DNA of 64,000 nt from Conchocele bisecta (Eukaryota; Mollusca; Bivalvia; Lucinida; Thyasiridae): assembly GCA_029237695.1 (NCBI GenBank), contig CM055271.1, positions 33,104,462 to 33,168,461 of the forward strand, given 5' to 3'. Under the pieces are notes generated by a model. It saw only the letters and a list, made by a program, of their open reading frames with translations, ran no database searches and was not told the origin of the DNA. Below, in pieces: positions 9,766-20,989 of the stretch (position 1 is its first letter; each line of letters begins with the position of its first letter). Position numbers and translations under genes: made by a program.

Positions 9766-9841
9766 CAGACGAATAATAAAATAGTTTTGGTTCAGTGTAG
9801 TTTGGACATCCAGTTATTGTATTTGCATTAGGAAAAAGGAC

Positions 9842-10256
9842 ATAGAGAATACTAGGCTTGTGTCTTTTGATATTAAGTTTCTCTAGGCTTGTGTCTTTTG
9901 ATATTAAGTTTATCAGGCAAGGCTAGGAAACACGTAGGAATTCCGAGGCTTGCCGAGGAATCCCTACCGTTTCTGAGCCGAGCCTGATAAACTTGATATC
10001 AAAATACACTAGCCTGGTATTCTATTTATCAGGTAAAGTTTTATGCTCGAAAATGACATCAGATGACGTCGTATTCTATGGACAGAACGCAGACTTGTTT
10101 ACGTTGCGTCATTACACTGACGTCATTCGGTAACGACAAGTGACGTCATCCGACCAATGGAACGTCAGTTTTCACTTCGTTGTAACCCGGATGTTTGTTA
10201 TCAACAATATATTATCAGTCAGTATTCAGTCAATGCAGGGCAGGTTACCTGATAAA
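9842..10256. mobile_element. H-family element, near complete
   Basis: Both modules are present: palindrome with CTTTTGATATTAAGTTTATC and GATAAACTTGATATCAAAA, then TATTTATCAGGTAAAG to GGTTACCTGATAAAG. The interior contains CACTGACGTCATTCGGTAAC, CAAGTGACGTCATCC and GACCAATGG. Confidence 0.8.
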
Positions 10257-10381
10257 GTTGTACAGCAGACATGTTTGTCTGGGTCATGGTATTGTCTGTA
10301 GTCCCGAGGGAGGTATATTACATGTACTGATGCATGCTGGTACACAGAGGGGGTGTGACGGGTGTGTACGCATCCCTTTAA

Positions 10382-10611
10382 CCCTTAACCACATGCCTGA
10401 AAAGTGGTATTGGCAAAAAGTGTAGATCCAGATGAGCCGGCTCATGACGAGCCGTCTCATCAGGATCTGCACTTTTTGCAAGTAATTTTCATAATTTTGA
10501 GAACAAAAACACCCCATGTTCATAAATGGACTGGCCTGAAAATCATTTTGTGATGATTGGATTGGTTGCAAAATTAACATATCAAAATCCAGTTACTTAG
10601 GGGTGAAAGGG
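10382..10611. mobile_element. E-family TTAA MITE
   Basis: TTAA at 10378-10381 and 10612-10615. Right end GGGGTGAAAGGG. Central hairpin GTAGATCCAGATGAGCCGGC / GAGCCGTCTCATCAGGATCT. Other full copies: 17611-17848, 27186-27436, 30680-30918, 50211-50436. Confidence 0.85.
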
Positions 10612-10619
10612 TTAATCTG

Positions 10620-11800
10620 GCGAGGTCTGTCCGTGGATGTGCCAAAAATAAATGAAAAGTCATGCAGAGCATGATGTTATTAGCCGATCAAATCAGGGTA
10701 AAGTGCATCGAACATATGTAGGTGTCTCTGGTAACATTGTCAATGGTAAACTATTTTCGACCACAGTTCTGTACCCAGCGTTGACATTTTTCTCGATTTT
10801 GTGCAGGTTTTGGAAACCCGTTCCCAAATCCATCCAATAGCAGCAATGCCATAGCAGCAATGTTTTGTTGTCACCATTATGTTGCGAAATATTCCAGCGT
10901 AACACCTGTACAGTGTCATCTAAAAATAGACGCAAGCTCCTGCGTATTCAGGCACATGCCCAGATTGGCCTAATGTGCCCCATCCGTGATTTTTTGCGCG
11001 ATGTCGGGCGCAAGACGATCAATAATTTGCGGCATTGACAATAATTAAGGGGGATTGCCGCAATGACAATAATTAAGGGGGATTGCCGCAATCGCGCGTG
11101 CTGGATGCATCCCTGCCATCCCTGCATGATACGTAAACAAATCAAAGTTGGCTATGAAGGGCAATTCTTCGTTTTGATTGGTGGAAAATTTTGTGAATAT
11201 TAACTAGCGTCAAATGACGCGCATACGCGATCCAATGGGATAAACCCGAGATGCTGGGATAAATCCGAAAATGCTGGGGCTGCTAGTAAGGAGATTTTGA
11301 GCAGAGGTCGATTATAAATTAGCCGAATAAACACATTTTACGCGATTATACGTGGCTGAAACTTGTTCTGTTTAATAAATAAAAGCTTTAAATTAGCCCA
11401 ATAATCGGCGTATGTTGACGTATATGGCCATTAGAGCCAACTATGGACTTCAACAACAATAACTTCCGGGTTAAATCTCTTCAGGCGTTCAGCTCATTAA
11501 GTATTCAAAATTGTGTTATTTGGCTATAAGTAAAGTTTTAAACGGAGATAATTGCCAAAAATGCAAACTTTATCGGTTGATGCAATTTGGAAGTGATACA
11601 GAAAAATTCGCGTTCGTAGATTACCGAATAGCGGAGAAAAGGGTTGCTACAAACTTTTTCAGAATTCGATGGATAACCAATATATTAGCCGATCTATAAA
11701 TAGATCGGCTAATAATAAATATATACAGCAGCGTTTGTGTTTCACAAATGGATTGGTTGGTTCTACTCAACGACCCATGGTTAGTACTCGTGCAACCCTG
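10620..11800. other. Mostly unrecognised intron 5 sequence
   Basis: Contains a 32-bp direct duplication (AATTAAGGGGGATTGCCGCA at ~11040 and ~11070) and a small palindrome AGCCGATCTATAAATAGATC at 11683-11712. Open frames up to 80 codons are short and unrelated to anything I recognise. Intronic for the CTL gene. Confidence 0.5.
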
Positions 11801-11802
11801 GG

Positions 11803-12034
11803 GGCCGTTGCACTAAACTTTGTACGACTAAACTATTTGTATTAAAGTGCAAAATGATGAGAGTCTGTAAATTTCACATTAACAGTGTTTTCTTGTAAAC
11901 AATTATTAAATTTACATTTATTGAGCATAGGCTGCATATGCAAATGTAAATCCATCAATTGAAATTTCCAGACGATCCTGAATTTGCACTTACGAACAAT
12001 TTATTTGTACAAAGTTTACTGAAACGGGCCCCAG
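11803..12034. mobile_element. M-family MITE with truncated palindrome
   Basis: Termini GGGGCCGTTGCACTAAAC and GTTTACTGAAACGGGCCCC. One hairpin arm is partly deleted (TGCATATGCAAATGTAAATC), unlike the perfect copies. Confidence 0.8.
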
Positions 12035-12119
12035 GAATGCAACCAAACATAATATAGTTCAGTGATCAGTTGTGATCCATGCGTATGGAAGATCATTAAG
12101 CCAATTCCAACCATAAAAT

Positions 12120-12300
12120 CGAAGTAACAACAACAACGTGTCCCGTTTTGAAACCAGAAGTCCAAACGTGATCCAAACGTGATCCAAACGTGTGTTTCCC
12201 ATATTCCTGTTAGCTAATCAAATCCCTGTTTTCTCGTTTGCGAATGGATTTCCTCATTTTAAACCGAGTTCAAACCATTTTCCGTTTTCAGGTTTTCTAA
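12120..12300. repeat. Degenerate CAAACGTGATC-type repeat region
   Basis: Short repeats CCAAACGTGAT and phrases resembling, in inverse orientation, the 16950-17360 region (TTTCAAACGGG, GAATGGGATTT). Probably part of the same unclassified element. Confidence 0.4.
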
Positions 12301-12369
12301 GCCAATGTTAACAATACAATACTTTTATAGAGATATAACAAACAAAATAATCAGATTTTGTTCAATAAC

Positions 12370-13735
12370 GAGGATGGCCGTGGCCTGCATGTTGAGCCCG
12401 CTGAGGCATTTGATGGTCTCAGAGTGTATTTATTTGATGCTTGATGCCCAATAAGCATACAAAGTTTCAAGCAAATCTGACTTACGGTTACAGAAAGTAG
12501 GTATGTGAAAACTTTAACGCAAATTTTGAACTTCTAATTAAGTCATTTGGGTGGGACACAGAATGAATATATGGATGATGACTAATGAGCATATGAAGTT
12601 TCAAGTAAATGTGACTTAGGACTGCAGAGATATAAGGTATTTAACAAGAGTGTCGCAAGTCACAAAATACGCCCGTCGAATATGGGCCAGACAGCGAAGA
12701 TGCAGAAATGTAAAGCTGTCACCAAGGCAAGAAACATTAATGAGAATTTGAAAGTCTATAGCATTATTTCTTCATCTCGGTGTGCTAAACATGTATGCTG
12801 CTAATTTAGGCAGTGATAGAAAAGTAGAGTGTAAAGTAGAAATGATAGGGAATTGGATACAATAATGTAGAAAACATGGCTAAGTTAAAAAGATGATATT
12901 TTTGCTAAAAGTTATTTTTTCGGCATAAAAACACCAAGGTGCGCGCACATCTTCAATATGTGTATAAGGCGTGTGTATAGTTTCAGAATGATCGACTGAA
13001 CGGTTTCGGAGGAGTTGTGTACGCAAACTCTGTACCGTATATAGAATTTTATAGAAAAATGTAGAAAAAATTGCTAAGTTAAAAAGGTGATATTTTTGTT
13101 AAAAAATATTTTTTTGGCATAAAAACACCAAGGTGCACATCTTCAATATGTGTAGAAGACGTGTGTATAGTTTCAGAACCATCGACTGAACGGTTTCGGA
13201 GGAGTTGTGTACACAAACTCTGTACCGTATATAGAATTGTATAGAAAAATGTAGAAAAAATGGCTAAGTTAAAAAGGCGATATTTTTGTTAAAAAATATT
13301 TTTTCGGCACATGAAAACACCAAGGTGCACAACTTCAATATGTGTAGAAGACGTGTGTATAGTTTCAGATCGATCGACTGAACGGTTTCAGAGGAGTTGT
13401 GTACACGAACTATGCACTTTTTCTGTCAGCCGCCCATCCGCCTGCCCGCCCGCCCGCCCGCACAGCGGTAAAACATAATACGTACCGTTTTTTAAAAACG
13501 GTCGTATAAAAATGTTAACGCAGATTTCGGAATGCAAACTTCTAAGTCATTTAACCTTGACGTTGGGCACAGGGGCCGCATGAGTGGGATACAGCATGAA
13601 TATATGGATCATGACTAATAAGCATATGAAGTTTCAAGTCAATGTGACTTAGGATTGCAGAGATATAAGGTATTTAAAAACTTTAACGCATATTTCGGAC
13701 GGACGGACAGACGGGCTTCGACAAAAAGTATTGTA
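12370..13735. mobile_element. R-family pearl-like element containing a second tandem-repeat element
   Basis: Head GGATGGCCGTGGCCTGCATG. R core units at 12510-12640 and 13515-13690 share TGACTTAGGA(C/T)TGCAGAGATA. The tail has GGACGGACGGACAGACGGGC. Between the units lies an insert starting near 12643 (AAGAGTGTCGCAAGTCACAA) with three ~185-bp tandem copies (~12860, 13050, 13245; CAAGGTGCACATCTTCAATA, ATCGACTGAACGGTTTC) and ending in a CCGCCCGCCCG run. Confidence 0.7.
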
Positions 13736-13744
13736 TCCATATAC

Positions 13745-14063
13745 TTCAATGGATGGTGTTTAACAGTTTGTCAATAGATAAGGTCATGTTAGGCCGGGTT
13801 ACAGAGGGTCGAATCCCATACTTCACATGTATGAATGGGGGAAAATCACGAATCCCATACTTCACATGTATGAATGGGGGAAAATCCCAAAATCAAAACT
13901 GAATACTTACAAATTACATATTCAGGCCTGAAATTAGCTCACCAGCCCCACTCCCTAAAGGCAATACAATTAGTACTAATTGACACTACTTGTATAATGG
14001 TCATAACCGGATTCAACTCTCATGTAGCAAGAAAGCCAAAAATGTACCAGGGATATCGGGATC
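13745..14063. mobile_element. S-family repeat, diverged
   Basis: Phrases TAAGGTCATGTTAGGCCGGG, CTTCACATGTATGAATGGGG (directly duplicated, ~13818 and ~13858) and ATTCAACTCTCATGTAGCAA. Confidence 0.6.
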
Positions 14064-14396
14064 ACAGGTTGAAGTTTAAATTAATATGCCTAAAAGCATC
14101 AATAAATGAAGAAAAAAAAAGATTTTTTTTTTTACTCCCTCCATATACTCCATTATAGTATAAATGGAGTATATGGAGAGTAAAAAAAAACAACTTTTTT
14201 TTGTCTTCATTTATTGATGCTTTTAGGCATAAATGGAGTATAATGGAGGGAGTAAAAAAAAAAAAAAAAAAAACAAAAAATTTTTTTCTTATTTTTTCTT
14301 TTCAAAAAAAAAAAAAAAAAAAAAAAAATTTATTGATGCTTTTAGGCATATTTAATGTATTTATAGACCTCGGTCCGTTACTTCAACCTGTGATCC
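14064..14396. mobile_element. CC-family foldback element with long A/T tracts
   Basis: Termini CACAGGTTGAAG and CTTCAACCTGTG. Arms share TATGCCTAAAAGCATCAATA and CTCCATTATAGTATAAATGG-type text; the centre holds A-tracts of 19-24 bases. A second copy (36025-36433) has a J MITE inserted. Confidence 0.75.
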
Positions 14397-14424
14397 GGAT
14401 TAGGGCCAGAATATTAGAATAAAT

Positions 14425-14672
14425 GTGGCTGTGACTGACAAAATGTGGCTTATGGGTGTTGCGACCAGTGTAGATCCAGATCAGCCTGTGCATTCGCACA
14501 GACTGATCAGGATCTGCACTGTTCGCCATTCCATCAATGAAACACCCGTCATGATTCTAACAAGGAATATAGATCAGTGTAGGGCTACTGGAGTGAGCTA
14601 TTTGATCAGCAGCTACACTGGTCACAAATCCCATAAGCCCCATTTCTCGTCACAGCCACAAATATGGAATGA
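14425..14672. mobile_element. F-family inverted-repeat element
   Basis: Contains GTGTAGATCCAGATCAGCCT, CATTCCATCAATGAAACACC and the closing complement TACACTGGTCACAAATCCCA ... CCCATTTCTCGTCACAG. Confidence 0.75.
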
Positions 14673-14762
14673 GTAAGTACATGTAATTCAATAGAGGGCA
14701 ATTTCCTCATCCAAGTTAAGTGGATGTGACGTACATCAGTAGTTGACGTATTTATATTACTC

Positions 14763-15138
14763 AGAGCTCCAGATAAGGAATTAGTAATCGAGTATTGTCA
14801 CTTCCATCATTTCTGAAGCAAATGGGTAAGATAAAATCTCACTACTGTTTACACATCAACAGACAGCAATTATTGAATAATTTGCTTCGGAATGAAAACA
14901 TGTATTGGCATTTCATTAGAATTGTCTCCTTGGAGACAATTCTAATGAAATACCAAGATGTGTTTTCATGGAAAATAAGAAAAATATTCTATATTTGTGG
15001 TCTGTTTATTGTTTTCTGCAGCATGATTAATGTACAAATTTTGTATTGCTTTTAGATACTCGCTACCTCTGATTTCAATTGGGTTTTTGGCAATTTTAAT
15101 TGGGTATTTAAGCAAATACGCAGCTTATCTGGAGCTCT
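14763..15138. mobile_element. K-family palindromic MITE
   Basis: Termini AGAGCTCCAGATAAGGAATT and GCTTATCTGGAGCTCT. Central hairpin GGCATTTCATTAGAATTGTC / GACAATTCTAATGAAATACC. Other copies 15872-16243, 44485-44883, 48714-49063. Confidence 0.8.
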
Positions 15139-15374
15139 GTTACTGATGGTAAACAACCGGATATTCAGGATATTCCATATGAAGAATGTACATGATTTAG
15201 CCGCATAGATGGGTCAACAGATGAGATAAGGATAGGTTAAAACCTTTTCACCCGATTAATCGGAAAATCTGGATTTACAATAGCTGTTTGCAAACATATT
15301 GGGCAAGTGGTCTGTAGTGTTGCAAGGGTTAAGTACATAGTTGACCTATTTAAATGGTAATTACCGATTGTTAC

Positions 15375-15530
15375 AGGTACATGCCCACTCAGTAGGCACA
15401 AAATATTCTTTATAGGAATTAAATAAGTGTATAATTGTGTCACTATTGCACAAGTTCTAAAAATTACGAGTGCCCGCTATACAGATATAATCATTTAGTA
15501 ATATTTATTTTACTGATCATGCTGATAGCA
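15375..15530. mobile_element. I-family MITE, left part only
   Basis: Starts AGGTACATGCCCACTCAGTA and runs to TATTTATTTTACTGATCATG; the right half is missing. Confidence 0.75.
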
Positions 15531-15565
15531 ACGAACATTATAAACATATTCCCATATGGATATCT

Positions 15566-15870
15566 GTAGTCGATTTCATCATCATTGCAAAGTGTACTTT
15601 TCTAGCAAAGTATACTTTGAGGGAGTAATCATTTATTTTTCCCGAAATGCATTATTTCACATAGAACTAACGACTGCATATATTTGATGATTAAAAGTAT
15701 GCATAATTATTATACTGAATTTATTACATTATCACAGCCAAAATGGCTGTGATAATGTAATAAATTCAGTATAATAAAAATTAATAAATTTATCCGAAAA
15801 TTTAAAATTTCTCCCTCAAAGTATACTTTGCTAGAAAAGTATACTTTGAAATTTTGATGAAATAGGCTAC
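15566..15870. mobile_element. G-family palindromic MITE
   Basis: Complete copy; central palindrome at ~15711-15773 with arm TATACTGAATTTATTACATT. Its right end GAAATAGGCTAC abuts the next K element directly. Confidence 0.85.
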
Positions 15871-15871
15871 A

Positions 15872-16243
15872 GGGCTCCAGATAAGGAATTAGTAATTGAG
15901 TATTTTCACTCCATCATTTCTGAAGCAACTGGGTATTTCAAAATTTTAATTGGGTAAAATAAAATCACACTACTGTTTACACATCAGCAGACAGTATTTA
16001 TTGAATAGTTTGCTTCAAAATTAAAACATGTCTTTGCATTTCATTAGAATTGGAGACAATTCTAATGAAATACCAAGATGTGTTTTCATGGAAAATAAGA
16101 AAAATATGCTACATTTGTGGTCTGTTTATTGTTTTCTGCAGCATGATAAAGGTACCACAAATGTTTTATTGCTTCTGATTTCAATTGGGTTTTTGGCAAT
16201 TGTAATTGGGTATTTAAGTAAATACGCAGCTTATCTGGAGCCC
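15872..16243. mobile_element. K-family palindromic MITE
   Basis: Termini GGGCTCCAGATAAGGAATTA and GCTTATCTGGAGCCC. The hairpin core is shorter (one arm GCATTTCATTAGAATTG). Confidence 0.8.
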
Positions 16244-16378
16244 TGGGATATTCCCATACTGCGAATACACATGATGTAGCTAAATAAATGGGTCTCAGGA
16301 AAAGGCACTTTAATAGGGTCCTCTGATCACCATACATACTGATCATATTTTTTATCAAAATGTGGATAGATTAATTAA

Positions 16379-16592
16379 CTCTTTGCATGCTGATAACTAT
16401 GTTGGCTATAAATAGTTCAAAAGTATATTTTCTCTTATTTCTGTCGGTAAATATCATGAATATGCCTTGGAATTTCATTAGAATTGCGTCCGGACGCAAT
16501 TCTAATGAAATTCCAAGACATATTTACAAAGAGAAATAAGAAACATACTCACCATTTGTTGGGTGATATTTTCACCGCTAGCATACAAAGAG
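16379..16592. mobile_element. C-family TTAA MITE
   Basis: Left TTAA (16375-16378) then CTCTTTGCATGCTGATAAC; right GCATACAAAGAG then TTCA. Core palindrome GGAATTTCATTAGAATTGCG / CGCAATTCTAATGAAATTCC at ~16468-16520. Confidence 0.8.
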
Positions 16593-16734
16593 TTCAAATG
16601 TCTTATTTACGGATAAGGAGGATGTTAGATTGGATGGGTGGTGACCTGTATAGCATAAGCGCAGTCTGATCTGGGGCTACGCTGGTTGCTGATGATGTAA
16701 TGTACATTTTCACATCCAGTGGCCCACAAGAAGT

Positions 16735-16842
16735 GTTAGTTGCGAAGGTAACTGTTGCAATCTACTCCAGTACTACCGTCCGTAGGTCTGCCTACGGACG
16801 GACGGTACGCGAGTAGTTTGCAAGAGTTACTGTTTGCAACTT
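16735..16842. repeat. Foldback hairpin JJ
   Basis: Arms TTGCGAAGGTAACTGTTGCA and TTTGCAAGAGTTACTGTTTG (approximate); the centre TACCGTCCGTAGG / CCTACGGACGGACGGTA is a strong hairpin. Confidence 0.65.
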
Positions 16843-17159
16843 AGAAGAAGTGTATATAGATACAGGATACTCTCACATTCATAAACAAGCAGGCATCACC
16901 TGTCTGTACATATTTCCCAGCATAAATATGAGATTTTCACAATTGACAAGTTTACATTCGTTCACAAACGGTTTTCAAACGGGTAAACATTTTGTTTTTG
17001 TATCACTGCACATGGGCAGCGTTTCAGGGAAACCATTTTACTTTTTTGTTACAAAAATTGTTTCAGAGTGCATAAATGGCATTTTAATTGGATCAGAAAA
17101 TCAGAAAACAGAAAAACGGTTTTGACGAATGGGATTTAGTTGGCGAAAGAAGGACAGCA

Positions 17160-17357
17160 AACACAGTTTTGGCCCAAGTATGGCACACGTTTGAACCACG
17201 TTTGGCCTATGTTTGGCCCACTTTTTTTTTCACCGCTTTTGGGAAATGTTTGACCCATGTTTGGACCATGTTTGGTCCACATTTGGACCACATTTGGACC
17301 ACATTTTCCCCACATTTGGCCCACATTTGGATCAAGTTTGTCCCATGTTTGGACCAC
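17160..17357. repeat. Minisatellite, 12-bp unit
   Basis: Roughly 16 imperfect copies of CATGTTTGGACC / CACATTTGGACC, starting ~50 bp inside intron 5 from the exon 5 donor. The open frames over it on both strands are by-products of a repeat unit divisible by three. Confidence 0.85.
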
Positions 17358-17410
17358 ATTCACTTCTGGTTACCAAGTGGAACACAAAACACACACACTA
17401 CTGTACGTAC

Positions 17411-17498
17411 CTGTGGAGTGGGGCAGCCATCCACAAACACCCCCGCGCCCATCTTGCCACAAGCAATCAGGTCAAAGAACATCAGGAAGTTCTTCCCC
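17411..17498 (-). CDS. CTL exon 5 (residues 94-122)
   Basis: Acceptor CCATTCCAG at 17507-17499, donor CCACAG|GTACGT at 17410. It reads GKNFLMFFDLIACGKMGAGV, then FVDGCPTPQ. The phrases FFDL-x-x-C and C-P-T-P-Q are near-invariant CTL loop motifs, and exon 6 continues with ICVAECP as expected. It ends in phase 0. A minisatellite of 12-bp units lies ~50 bp inside intron 5 and an E-family MITE lies 113 bp upstream of the acceptor, so the exon sits in a narrow unique island. Confidence 0.95.
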
Positions 17499-17610
17499 CT
17501 GGAATGGAATGGAATGGTGCTTAACGCCCCATCAACACAAAAGAGTATCATTTAGCTAGGGCCAAGCAATGTAGATGATCTTCCCCCTGGAACAACAATT
17601 TCACCTTTAA

Positions 17611-17848
17611 CCATTTCACCTCTAAGTAACGGAATGGATTTTGATATGTTAATTTTGAAACCAATCCAACAGCCACAAAATGATTTTCAAACTAGTCCAT
17701 TTACGAAAAGGGGGTGTTTTTGTTCTCAAAAATATTAAAATTACTTGCAAAAAGTGCAGATCCTGATGAGACAACTCGTCATGAGCCGGCTCATCTGGAT
17801 CTACACGTTTTGCCAATACCACTATACAGGCCTGTGGTGTTGAAAGGG
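17611..17848. mobile_element. E-family TTAA MITE
   Basis: TTAA at 17607-17610 and 17849-17852. Core AAAGTGCAGATCCTGATGAG / CTCATCTGGATCTACAC. The element is 113 bp from the exon 5 acceptor. Confidence 0.85.
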
Positions 17849-17942
17849 TTAAAGGGTGACAAAAGAATTTTGAAAAAAATAGAAAATGTGTCCATAAAGA
17901 ATGGATACCACTTTGATAATAAACAAGCTGAAACGAAAAACT

Positions 17943-18062
17943 AGAAAGCCACGGCCCACATGACACGCCCACCGAGGCTTTGATAGTTTTCCGAAATACT
18001 TTAACCGAAACCTTTAACCCAAATCTTTAACCCATATGATGTACGTATGTACGCCAATATGC
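17943..18062. mobile_element. R-family fragment
   Basis: AAGCCACGGCCCACATGACA ... three short CTTTAACCC units ... GTACGCCAATATGCCG tail. Similar heads at 41690 and 62465. Confidence 0.55.
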
Positions 18063-18199
18063 CGACTATAAATGAGAAAAAGATAGGTTAAAAATAAAAC
18101 CCTTTCACCCCATTAATCGGAAAAAGTTTTGTTTTTGTCAAAAAATAGAATTGTCCACAAACAGTGTAGATCCTGATGAGACGGAAAAGGGGTATTTGC

Positions 18200-18470
18200 A
18201 GTCTTCAAGCTGGCGCAACAGAACTTAACCAAGGAAAATAACTATGTAAATGTGGCAATTGTATGTAAAGGTCACATGGAGGTCATTTGATTCACAGTGG
18301 GTTGTGGTTCACATCACTGGCTCATGATAGTGTACAAGTAAAGTGGCTGTAGGCACCACAACCAACTGTGAATCAAATGAGTTCTAGAGAGTATCTATGT
18401 AGTCTTATCAGTGTCGGCACTTTAAAAAATACACAAAACTGAGATATCAGGGATTTTTATGCCCCACCAC
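18200..18470. repeat. Interspersed repeat fragment shared with 42370-42714
   Basis: Shares CATCACTGGCTCATGA(T/C)AGTG, GTGGCTGTAGGC and AGGTCATTTGATTCACAGTG. No other identity. Confidence 0.5.
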
Positions 18471-18473
18471 GAT

Positions 18474-19215
18474 ATATTCTACGGAGCCCCGCAGGGGTCG
18501 TATAATTTTTTATTTCATTAATTCGTTCTCATGAAATAACTCAATTTAACAATTCGATCCCACAAAATAACAATTTGTTCCCATGGGAACGAGTTATTTT
18601 GTGGGAACAAATTGTTATATTGTGGGAACAAATTGTTAACTTGAGGGAACGAATGGTTAAATTGAGGGAACAATAACAAATTGTTAATTCATGGGAACGA
18701 ATTGTGATATCGTGCGAACAAATTGTTAATTCGAAGGAAATAATTGTTAAATTGAGGGAACGAATGTCATTTCGAGGGAACAAATTGTTAATTTGAGGGA
18801 ACAAATTGTTATATCATGGGAATAAATTGTTAAATCGAGGGAACAAATTGTTAAATTGAGGGAACAAATTGTCATTTCGAGGAAACAAATTGTTATATCG
18901 TGGGAACAAATTGTTAATTCAAGGGAACAAATTGTCATTTTGAGGGAACAAATTGTTAATTCGAGGGAACAAATTGTTAAACTGAGGGAATGAATTGTTA
19001 TTAATTTTGTGGGAACAAATTAATAACAAGAAATGCGTCTGTCGAACGCGGATGCCACCTGCAGCATATTTGAGAAACTGTGACAAAGTGGTTAACCGAA
19101 AAGTGTGACGGACTGATGGACTGACAGACGGACAGACGGACGGTCCAAACACTATATGCCACCCGTTTCTTCGAAACCCGGTGCATAAAAAAAAATCCAT
19201 GTCCTCTGCGGGGCT
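18474..19215. repeat. O-family minisatellite foldback with nested P-type element
   Basis: About twenty ~19-bp units of GGGAACAAATTGTTAAATT between GGAGCCCCGCAGGG and TGCGGGGCTC. The first few units are inverted, so it folds back. A P-type element (~19025-19190; GCGTCTGTCGAACGCGGATG, hairpin tail TGCCACCCGTTTC/GAAACCCGGTGCA) sits in it. A second O array is at 40627-40970. Confidence 0.8.
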
Positions 19216-19436
19216 CTGTAATATTACACGTTATCTAGGGATAAAGACGAATACCTTGATATTTTCACAGCATACACAAACAGTATCCAGAGTTCAGACA
19301 ACTTGTATGATCAGATGATAGACATCAACATGAGGTTTCAAAGTAGGTTAGATCCATCAATCAGTCAAGTAGGGCTTATGCCTATTTTTCTTTTTCAATA
19401 AAAAAGCATGATTACTGTACTTTGTATTGAGTAAAC
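19216..19436. other. Unrecognised intron 4... stretch left of exon 4
   Basis: Lies between exons 4 and 5, in intron 4. AT-rich, no open frame or known repeat seen. Confidence 0.4.
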
Positions 19437-19690
19437 CCATTACATATTTGATTCGGATTCACAGGTGGCAAAATTGCCGAATATTTTTTATATTTTTTTT
19501 TTCTCCACAAAAGTATATGTTGTAACCACTCATTTGAACCGTCTCGATGAGACGGTTCAAATGAGTGGTAACAACATATATTTTGGTGCATAAATAAGGA
19601 ATGTATGTATATTTTTGATGAGACAGTTCAAATGAGTGGTAACAAGAATACTTCAGTGCTTATTTGTACTTTTGATGAGATGGTTAAAAA
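19437..19690. mobile_element. B-family MITE, right end lost
   Basis: Left end AACCCATTACATATTTG; core TCATTTGAACCGTCTC / GAGACGGTTCAAATGAGTGG at ~19530-19572. The right half is replaced by partial repeats of the core (TTTTGATGAGACAGTTC, TTTTGATGAGATGGTTA). Confidence 0.7.
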
Positions 19691-19701
19691 AAGTGTTCTA
19701 G

Positions 19702-19924
19702 CTACCGTATTTATTCTAATAGTAGCCCCCTCCCTAATAGTAGCCCACCTCCCATATTTTCATTCTAAATGTGTTATTTACACATACAAAAGCCATTTAA
19801 AACATTGTTTTAAATGGATTTTGTATGTGAAAATAACATATCTTGATCCTATTTTAAAATTCCGTGTTTTGATCCCCACAAATTGCATAGCCACGGGGGG
19901 CGTTTCTGAGAATAAATACAGTAC
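19702..19924. mobile_element. U-family MITE, compact copy
   Basis: Termini TACCGTATTTATTCTAATAG and AGAATAAATACAGTA, then AGTAGCCCCCTCCCTAATAG at the left and GGGGGGCGTTTCTGAG at the right. Inner hairpin arms AAGCCATTTAAAACATTG. The CTCCCTAATAGTAGCCC motif appears twice here and is the seed unit of the array at 45941-47050. Confidence 0.75.
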
Positions 19925-20103
19925 AGTGTATACAGTGTATTGTGAAAATTTGCTGCGTGCAATTGACGCAAACTATTTTTTCTCCCCCCAAAATATAGAT
20001 GCGCGTTGTACACCAGTGCGCACAATACACAGCGAAATACGGTACATACTTTTGGGGCAGAAACCTGCGGAACATCAGCATGAAAACGGACAACAATACT
20101 TAC

Positions 20104-20182
20104 TTCTGGTTTCCGAAGCCACAGAGTTCTTTCTCGGAGTTCATCGGGTAGAGTAGCAGCCGGGGATTGCCGTACGAGAAGC
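20104..20182 (-). CDS. CTL exon 4 (residues 68-92)
   Basis: Acceptor TATTTGCAG at 20191-20183, donor CAGAA|GTAAGT at 20103. It encodes FSYGNPRLLLYPMN, then SEKELCGFGNQ. The G-N/D-P-R-x-L-L-Y-P block followed by x-L-C-G is the standard start of the first extracellular loop in CTL proteins. Cys87 is the first loop cysteine. Phase 1 in, phase 2 out; the last two bases make Lys93 with exon 5. Confidence 0.95.
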
Positions 20183-20198
20183 CTGCAAATACAATTAT

Positions 20199-20312
20199 GG
20201 TTTCTAATGCACTCTTAACTATCAAACAATCTGATTGGCTGATGGTCATACATTACAGGTATATCGTTGTTGATGAACGGTCGCCAGTAGTAAAGGAGTG
20301 CATTAGAAATAG
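20199..20312. repeat. Hairpin GG adjacent to exon 4 acceptor
   Basis: Arms GTTTCTAATGCACTC and GAGTGCATTAGAAATAGG; begins ~17 bp upstream (minus strand) of the exon 4 acceptor. Confidence 0.7.
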
Positions 20313-20325
20313 GTTAACAGCATTG

Positions 20326-20470
20326 TAATTTTGTAATTTTGCAATTTGCGGCGTATATCAGAAAATGATAGGTCGAAAAACATGTTTAATGGCTCCGCTC
20401 GAGCGCGTCGCCATTAAACAGATTTTCCGACCTATCATTTTCTGATATACGCCGCAAATTTGAAAATTAC
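20326..20470. repeat. Long hairpin HH
   Basis: Arms of ~60 bp: TTTGCGGCGTATATCAGAAA ATGATAGGTCG and the complement ending TATACGCCGCAAAT, around CATGTTTAATGGC / GCCATTAAACAGATT and a GC-rich loop. Almost perfect. Confidence 0.85.
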
Positions 20471-20486
20471 AATACAGTTAACCCTA

Positions 20487-20936
20487 TATTGTTTGTTTAT
20501 TGGGGTTTAACGACCTATCAACAGCTAAGGTCATTTAAGGCCGGGTCAATGGGTTTAATACTAAACCCCATATATTACCTGTACAAGTACATGTTCAAGT
20601 ACATGTACAAATGGGGGAGAAAATCCCAAAATCAGAACTGAATATTTACAATAAAAAAAACAAATATATTCAGCCTTGAAATCAGAACAATCCTTATCTG
20701 ATGCCAGGTCCTCGCCACACCAGAATCACTTGGCCCTCTCCCAAAAGCAATAGGATCAGTAATAATCTTACTACTTTTATAATAGGCAATAACCCAATTC
20801 AACTCCCAGGTAACCAAAGAGCCAAAGATAAAACGTACCTGAGGGCCAAACCAGACAAATCGTGATCCCCTATCAGAAAGAACCTCTACCGTTAATTTAT
20901 GCCGTCACGTTCGCCCGACCAACCACCCACACAATT
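20487..20936. mobile_element. S-family repeat, near complete
   Basis: Starts GTTTGTTTATTGGGGTTTAA, includes ATTACCTGTACAAGTACATG, GATGCCAGGTCCTCGCCACA and ATTCAACTCCCAGGTAACC, and ends CGTCACGTTCGCCCGACCAA. Same length and order as 28588-29026. Confidence 0.7.
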
Positions 20937-20989
20937 ATAGTGGCATGTATCATAATAACAATAATAAGTCAGGCGTATTGTGTGATTTT

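Noticed and set aside
14250..14335. Long A-tracts as a retrotransposed poly(A) tail
   Set aside because: They are symmetrical inside the CC foldback and have no adjoining retroelement 3' end.
17088..17559. Open frames of 100-155 codons around 17.1-17.5 kb
   Set aside because: They lie over a 12-bp minisatellite and the antisense of CTL exon 5; the same DNA is open on both strands because the unit is divisible by three.
18530..19025. CRISPR-like regular repeats
   Set aside because: Units are contiguous without unique spacers, invert inside the array, and the context is a eukaryotic intron.
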